DNA of 64,000 bases from assembly GCA_902580765.1 (NCBI GenBank), contig CACHLW010000005.1:1-64000 (forward strand). The letters run 5' to 3'. Positions 59,842 to 64,000 of the stretch are shown here, one piece after another; position 1 is the stretch's first letter; every line of letters begins with the position of its first letter. The translations under genes and the position numbers were made by a program. Source of the DNA: an uncultured Alphaproteobacteria bacterium (GTDB lineage: Bacteria; Pseudomonadota; Alphaproteobacteria; HIMB59; GCA-002718135). The notes beneath the pieces were generated by a model. It had not been told where the DNA came from and did no database searches. It saw only the letters and a program-made list of their open reading frames with translations.

Positions 59842-60591
59842 TTGAGTAAAATTCTAAAAATAAGACTTGATCAGCTTTTAATGGATAGAAACTTAGCTGA
59901 TACTAAATCAAAAGCCCAATCTATGATTATGGCCGGCCAAGTTTATGTAAACGATAAAATTATTACCAAAAGTGGTAACAGTTTTAATCAAAACTCAAAA
60001 ATAAAAATTAAACAACTTCATCCTCCATGGGTATCAAGAGGTGCATTCAAATTACTGAAAGCGATTGATCATTTTAAGATTGATATTGAAAATAAAATTT
60101 GTCTAGATATCGGTTCATCAACTGGTGGATTCACAGAAGTTCTTTTAAAAAAAAACGCTAAAAAAATATATTCTATTGATGTCGGTACAAATCAACTTCA
60201 CGAAAAATTAAAAAAAGAAAAAAAAATTATCAGTATTGAAAATTTTAACGCTAAATATTTAGATAACTCAATAATTCATGAAAAAATTAATTTGGTAGTC
60301 TGTGATGTTAGTTTCATTAGTCTAACAAAGGTTATAGAACCTAGCTTGAAGCTTTTATCAAGTAAAGCTGAGATTATTTCACTAATTAAGCCGCAATTTG
60401 AAACTAATAAAATAAATTTGAAAAAAGGTATTGTGAAAGATCCATTGATTCATGAACAAGTATGTAATGATATATCGAATTGGTTTAAAAAAACAATTAA
60501 GGCTGAAGTTGTAGGTTTAGTCGAAAGTCCAATCACTGGACCAAAAGGAAATAAAGAATTTTTGATTTACAGTATTTTACAGAAATCTTAA
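59842..60591 (+). CDS. tlyA: TlyA-family rRNA methyltransferase/hemolysin
   Basis: The 249-residue protein has an S4 domain ([31 protein letters not shown]) and an FtsJ-like SAM domain ([35 protein letters not shown]). TlyA 2'-O-methylates rRNA in several bacteria. Start is TTG at 59842 ([10 protein letters not shown]); no other start fits. It is convergent with aroC, overlapping by 15 bases. Confidence 0.94.
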   Translation: MSKILKIRLDQLLMDRNLADTKSKAQSMIMAGQVYVNDKIITKSGNSFNQNSKIKIKQLHPPWVSRGAFKLLKAIDHFKIDIENKICLDIGSSTGGFTEVLLKKNAKKIYSIDVGTNQLHEKLKKEKKIISIENFNAKYLDNSIIHEKINLVVCDVSFISLTKVIEPSLKLLSSKAEIISLIKPQFETNKINLKKGIVKDPLIHEQVCNDISNWFKKTIKAEVVGLVESPITGPKGNKEFLIYSILQKS

Positions 60592-61647
60592 ACAATGATC
60601 AGCTATAGTTGTGGCAACCATTGCTTCACCAACAGGAACAGCTCTTATACCAACACATGGATCATGACGACCTTTAGTAGATATTGTTGTTTCTTTTAAT
60701 TTTGTATTAATTGTTTTTTTTGTCGATAATATTGAACTTGTCGGTTTTACTACAAATCTAGTAATTAATTCTTGGCCCGTTGTAATACCCCCAAGAACTC
60801 CACCATTATTATTTGAAAGAAATAAAGGTTTTTTATTTTTTATTCTCATTTCATCAACATTAGAAATTCCAGTTTCATAAACACTGCTAAATCCATTTCC
60901 CATTTCTACTCCCTTAACCGCATTAATAGACATCAATGCCTTAGCAATATCAGAGTCTATTTTTTCATAAATAGGTTCTCCTAATCCAGCTGGCAAACCT
61001 TTCACTCTAATTTCAATTATTGCACCTAAAGAGGAACCAGATTTTCTTGCAGTTTGTATTTCGTTTTCCCATATTTTAATAATTTCTTTATCAGGACTCC
61101 AAAAATTATTTTTTGGAATAAAATTATTATTCCAATTATCATAATTAATTTTATGATTACCTATTTGAATTAATGCACCTGTTATTACAACTTGATTTTT
61201 AATTTTATTTTTTATGATTTTTCTTGCTATTGCCCCTGCTGCTACTCTCATTGCAGTTTCTCTAGCACTAGATCTACCACCACCCCTATAATCTCTTATG
61301 CCATATTTTTTCCAATATGTATAATCTGCATGACCTGGTCTAAATTTACTTTTGATATCACCATAATCTTTTGATCTCTGATCTTGATTGTAGATAATTA
61401 GAGAAATAGGATGACCTGTTGTTTTTCCCTCAAAAGTTCCAGATAGTATTTCAACTTTATCCTCTTCTTTTCTTTGAGTTGTAAATTTTGACTGACCAGG
61501 TTTTCTTTTATCTAAATAGGGTTGAATATCTTTTTCAGTTAAATTTATGTTTGATGGCACTCCATCGACAACACAACCAATAGCTTTGCCATGGCTTTCT
61601 CCCCATGTGGTAAAGTTAAAGATTTTTCCTATTGAATTAGAAGTCAT
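60577..61647 (-). CDS. aroC: Chorismate synthase
   Basis: The 356-residue protein has the signature [46 protein letters not shown], and [20 protein letters not shown]. It uses reduced FMN to convert EPSP to chorismate. It overlaps fabI by four bases on the same strand and tlyA convergently. Confidence 0.98.
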   Translation of the reverse strand: MTSNSIGKIFNFTTWGESHGKAIGCVVDGVPSNINLTEKDIQPYLDKRKPGQSKFTTQRKEEDKVEILSGTFEGKTTGHPISLIIYNQDQRSKDYGDIKSKFRPGHADYTYWKKYGIRDYRGGGRSSARETAMRVAAGAIARKIIKNKIKNQVVITGALIQIGNHKINYDNWNNNFIPKNNFWSPDKEIIKIWENEIQTARKSGSSLGAIIEIRVKGLPAGLGEPIYEKIDSDIAKALMSINAVKGVEMGNGFSSVYETGISNVDEMRIKNKKPLFLSNNNGGVLGGITTGQELITRFVVKPTSSILSTKKTINTKLKETTISTKGRHDPCVGIRAVPVGEAMVATTIADHCLRFL

Positions 61648-62471
61648 TTTTTAGAATTTGTAAATTCACCTAATAATTCTGAAACACTTTCACTCTCATC
61701 AACTGCAACCATTCCTACAGTATGATAGCCACAATCGACATGTTGTATCTCACCAGTAACAGCACTCCCAAGATCACTTAAGAGATACAAAGCAGAATTT
61801 CCTACATCTTGCTGATTTACATTTCTTTTAAGTGGAGCATTAAGCTCGTTCCATTTTAGAATAAATCTAAAATCACCTATTCCTGATGCTGCCAAAGTTT
61901 TAATTGGCCCAGCACTAATGGCATTAACTCTTATATTTTTTTCTCCTAAATCAACTGCTAAATATCTAACACTTGCCTCTAAAGCTGCTTTTGCAACTCC
62001 CATAACATTATAATGAGGCATAACTTGTTCTGCTCCATAATATGTTAAAGTTAAAATTGATCCGCCATTATTCATTAAAGGTTCTGCTAGCCTACAAGCC
62101 TCTGTAAAAGAATAACATGATATATGCATAGTTTGTTTAAAATTATCAGAAGTTGTATTGTAATATTTACCTCTTAATTCATCTTTGTTGGAAAAACCAA
62201 TTCCATGAACAAGAAAATCTAATTCACCCCATTTATTTTTAAGTGTTTCAAAAACGTTATTCATACTTTGTGAGTCTGAAACATCACAAGGAATAATAGT
62301 GTTAGAACCTATTTCTTCTGCAAGTGGCTGAACTCTTTTCTTAAGAGCTTCTCCTTGATAAGTAAGTGCAATTTCTGCTCCCTGTTCTGCTAATTTTTTC
62401 GCAATACCCCAAGCAATAGATCTGTCATTTGCCACTCCCATAATCAGACCTTTTTTATTTTGCATCAACAT
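61644..62471 (-). CDS. fabI: Enoyl-[acyl-carrier-protein] reductase (NADH) FabI
   Basis: The protein is an atypical SDR with [31 protein letters not shown]-type [23 protein letters not shown] (Tyr-x6-Lys catalytic pair) and [14 protein letters not shown]. It performs the last reduction in fatty acid elongation. The track ORF starts at 62615 inside the divergent pdxH gene with a Tyr-rich leader; the real start is ATG at 62471 (MLMQNKK) or 62465 (MQNKK), giving 275 or 273 residues. Confidence 0.95.
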   Translation of the reverse strand: MLMQNKKGLIMGVANDRSIAWGIAKKLAEQGAEIALTYQGEALKKRVQPLAEEIGSNTIIPCDVSDSQSMNNVFETLKNKWGELDFLVHGIGFSNKDELRGKYYNTTSDNFKQTMHISCYSFTEACRLAEPLMNNGGSILTLTYYGAEQVMPHYNVMGVAKAALEASVRYLAVDLGEKNIRVNAISAGPIKTLAASGIGDFRFILKWNELNAPLKRNVNQQDVGNSALYLLSDLGSAVTGEIQHVDCGYHTVGMVAVDESESVSELLGEFTNSKK

Positions 62472-62539
62472 ATTGTAAATCAGTGTTTTTTTATAAATAT
62501 AGATATATATACTTATAAAATAATATTCATATCTATAAT

Positions 62540-63145
62540 ATGCAATCAAATCAAAAATTAATAAATTCTGATAAAAAACCAATTGAACTTTTTCAAGAAT
62601 GGTTTGAAGAGGCAAAGAAAAGTGAAATCAATGATCCAAATGCTATGAACCTTGCTACTATATCTTCTGATGGCAAACCCAGCTCGCGAATTGTTTTACT
62701 TAAATCATATGATGATAAAGGGTTTGTTTTTTACACAAATTCAAATAGCAAAAAAGGTAGAGCAATTAAAAACAACGATAGTGTAGCTTTAAATTTTCAT
62801 TGGAAAACACTTCAAAGACAAATAAGAATAGAAGGTAATGTTTCACAAATTTCAAACGCTGAAGCTGATGAATATTATAATTCAAGGCCACTAGGAAGTA
62901 GAATAGGAGCTTGGGCTTCATTACAGTCAGAAGAACTAGATGATAGATCGACATTAACTAAAAGAGTAGAAGAGTTTGAAAAAAAATTTTCAGATAATGA
63001 TGTACCAAGACCTTCACATTGGAATGGTTACTTAGTAGCGCCTGTATTAATTGAATTTTGGCAAGATATGCCATTCAGATTGCATGACAGACTTGAATTC
63101 CGTATGGAAAATGATGGTTGGGTTACAAGAAAATTATATCCTTAA
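62540..63145 (+). CDS. pdxH: Pyridoxamine 5'-phosphate oxidase
   Basis: The 201-residue protein has the FMN/PLP-binding NLATISSDGKPSSRIVLLKSYD, GFVFYTNSNSKKGRAI, SRPLGSRIGAWASLQSE and the C-terminal LHDRLEFRMENDGWVTRKLYP. It makes PLP from PNP or PMP with O2. It diverges from fabI; the stop shares TTAA with the convergent downstream gene. Confidence 0.97.
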   Translation: MQSNQKLINSDKKPIELFQEWFEEAKKSEINDPNAMNLATISSDGKPSSRIVLLKSYDDKGFVFYTNSNSKKGRAIKNNDSVALNFHWKTLQRQIRIEGNVSQISNAEADEYYNSRPLGSRIGAWASLQSEELDDRSTLTKRVEEFEKKFSDNDVPRPSHWNGYLVAPVLIEFWQDMPFRLHDRLEFRMENDGWVTRKLYP

Positions 63146-63576
63146 TTATTTTCTTTCCATTTTTGTAAAATCCATGAACTAGAATTTGATTTATTGTCAC
63201 CACCTATACCCCAAAGTAATTCAATATTATTTTCATTACAAAATATTGACTCTGGTGTAGTGTTATCATTCCTATCACCTCCATTTGCAAATTTAATAAT
63301 TGAATCTGAATATTTATTTTTTACTTTTTTAAGACCATCAATACAGGTTTTATCCTCATCATCAAATTCTATTACATCAATAACATTTTTTAATTCATTC
63401 ATTATTATACTTCTTTCTATAAAAGGAAGAAATTCCTTACCTTTCTTTTTTTGAAGCCATAAATCAGAATTTAGCAAAACTACAACTTCACCATGTTTAG
63501 CAGCTTCTTTAATTAATTTTATATGACCACTGTGAATTGGGTCAAAACCTCCACTGACAACAACTATTTCACGCAT
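63142..63576 (-). CDS. Cytidylyltransferase-like nucleotidyltransferase
   Basis: The 144-residue protein has the HxGH motif in VVVSGGFDPIHSGHIKLIKEAAKHG, FLPFIERSIIMNELK, and FANGGDR, with a C-terminal SSSWILQKW. The fold is that of glycerol-3-phosphate cytidylyltransferase and HldE adenylyltransferase. The exact substrate is unclear; the FANGGDR group often handles sugar or alcohol phosphates. It overlaps the pyrE end by eight bases. Confidence 0.82.
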   Translation of the reverse strand: MREIVVVSGGFDPIHSGHIKLIKEAAKHGEVVVLLNSDLWLQKKKGKEFLPFIERSIIMNELKNVIDVIEFDDEDKTCIDGLKKVKNKYSDSIIKFANGGDRNDNTTPESIFCNENNIELLWGIGGDNKSNSSSWILQKWKENN

Positions 63577-64000
63577 ACTTGTTTCTCCATTTTTCTGGAT
63601 CTTCTAAAAATTCTTTTAAGTTTGAAACCTTATCTTCAGAATATATTTTTTCACTTTCAATATAATTTATTACATCTTTCCAAGTACACAGTGAGTGCAT
63701 ATTTACATTTAATTTAAATAATTCTGATTCTTTGAAATTAAAAATATCATAGTAAAATATTACAAATATATCTTTAACTTTTAATCCTGCTTCGCGCATT
63801 GCGTTAATAAAAATTATTTTACTACCTCCATCAGTAGCTAGATCTTCTACTAAAAGAGCTTTTTGATTATTTTCAAATTCACCTTCAATTTGTTTGTTTT
63901 TTCCAAAACCTTTTGTTTTTTTTCTAATATAAATCATTTGTTTATCTAATTTTTGAGAAATAAACGCAGCATAGGGAATTCCAGCGGTTTCTCCACCAGC
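63569..64000 (-). CDS. pyrE: Orotate phosphoribosyltransferase (5' end off window)
   Basis: The track lists only the part from an internal ATG at 63937; the frame stays open to the edge, adding 21 residues (GGETAGIPYAAFISQKLDKQ). GGETAGIPYA and the PRPP loop LLVEDLATDGGSK are orotate phosphoribosyltransferase signatures. It makes OMP from orotate. The N-terminus lies beyond the right edge. Confidence 0.9.
   Translation of the reverse strand, partial: AGGETAGIPYAAFISQKLDKQMIYIRKKTKGFGKNKQIEGEFENNQKALLVEDLATDGGSKIIFINAMREAGLKVKDIFVIFYYDIFNFKESELFKLNVNMHSLCTWKDVINYIESEKIYSEDKVSNLKEFLEDPEKWRNKYA

Noticed and set aside
62472-62615. N-terminal extension of fabI in the track ORF
   Set aside because: Tyr/Ile-rich leader not found in FabI and overlapping the divergent pdxH coding region; start moved to 62471.

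Overview
This is a gene-dense, AT-rich chromosomal window with no rRNA, tRNA, CRISPR array, insertion sequence or prophage that I could recognise. The gene set and order point to a streamlined alphaproteobacterium. Diagnostic items are TrcR (DUF1013) divergent from DUF1192, ZapA next to 5-formyl-THF cyclo-ligase, the yebC/tol-pal/tilS/ftsH/glmM block, RpoH, HisZ and a CIRCE-controlled groESL. Very short intergenic gaps, many ATGA or TAATG junctions, four convergent gene pairs that share one TTAA as both stop codons, and a heavy load of THF-linked demethylation genes fit a free-living marine lineage of the SAR11/HIMB59/AEGEAN-169 type. The lineage is inference; no phylogenetic marker was aligned.

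Layout. 1-6 kb: SppA protease (cut by the left edge), groES-groEL with CIRCE, an exported glutathione peroxidase, MscS channel, AI-2E family permease, RecX. 6-12.4 kb: ABC-2 permease, argD, argF, a small lipoprotein, TrkH, ApaG, OmpA-like lipoprotein. 12.5-20.3 kb: a DmdA/GcvT-like demethylase, an antisense DsbA-like protein, a dimethylglycine-dehydrogenase-like flavoenzyme, EtfB, EtfA and ETF-quinone oxidoreductase. 20.3-30.2 kb: a PlsC-like acyltransferase and a coiled-coil membrane protein, then on the minus strand an operon MTHFR, formate-THF ligase, sarcosine oxidase B-D-A-G and a staphylococcal-type nuclease. 30.2-36.7 kb: TrhO, L33, then a photolyase / FAD oxidoreductase / DUF1365 / cyclopropane-synthase-like / DUF2878 cluster. 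36.7-44.5 kb: TrcR, DUF1192, L31, SuhB, EF-P, a small unknown protein, GapA, transketolase; then a coiled-coil protein, ZapA, 5-FCL, YmdB-like phosphoesterase. 44.5-57.5 kb: YebC, a small PD-(D/E)XK nuclease, TolQRAB-Pal-CpoB, TilS, FtsH, GlmM, HisZ, PurA. 57.5-64 kb: RpoH, RluD, a small membrane protein, XseB, TlyA, AroC, FabI, PdxH, a cytidylyltransferase-like protein, PyrE (cut by the right edge).

How it works together. The 12.5-30.2 kb region holds most of a methylated-amine (and possibly methylated-sulfur) oxidation route. Methyl groups are removed onto THF by the DmdA-like, DMGDH-like and sarcosine oxidase enzymes. Electrons from the DMGDH-like enzyme can pass through ETF and ETF-QO to quinone. 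One-carbon units are interconverted by the MTHFR and released as formate by formate-THF ligase run in reverse. FolD and formate dehydrogenase would have to lie elsewhere. The 31.5-36.7 kb cluster resembles light/singlet-oxygen response gene sets that combine photolyase with unusual fatty acid modification.

The most unusual point is at 45.3 kb: a 97-residue PD-(D/E)XK protein sits exactly where ruvC-ruvA-ruvB-ybgC normally lie between yebC and tolQ in alphaproteobacteria, suggesting a candidate replacement for the Holliday-junction resolvase.
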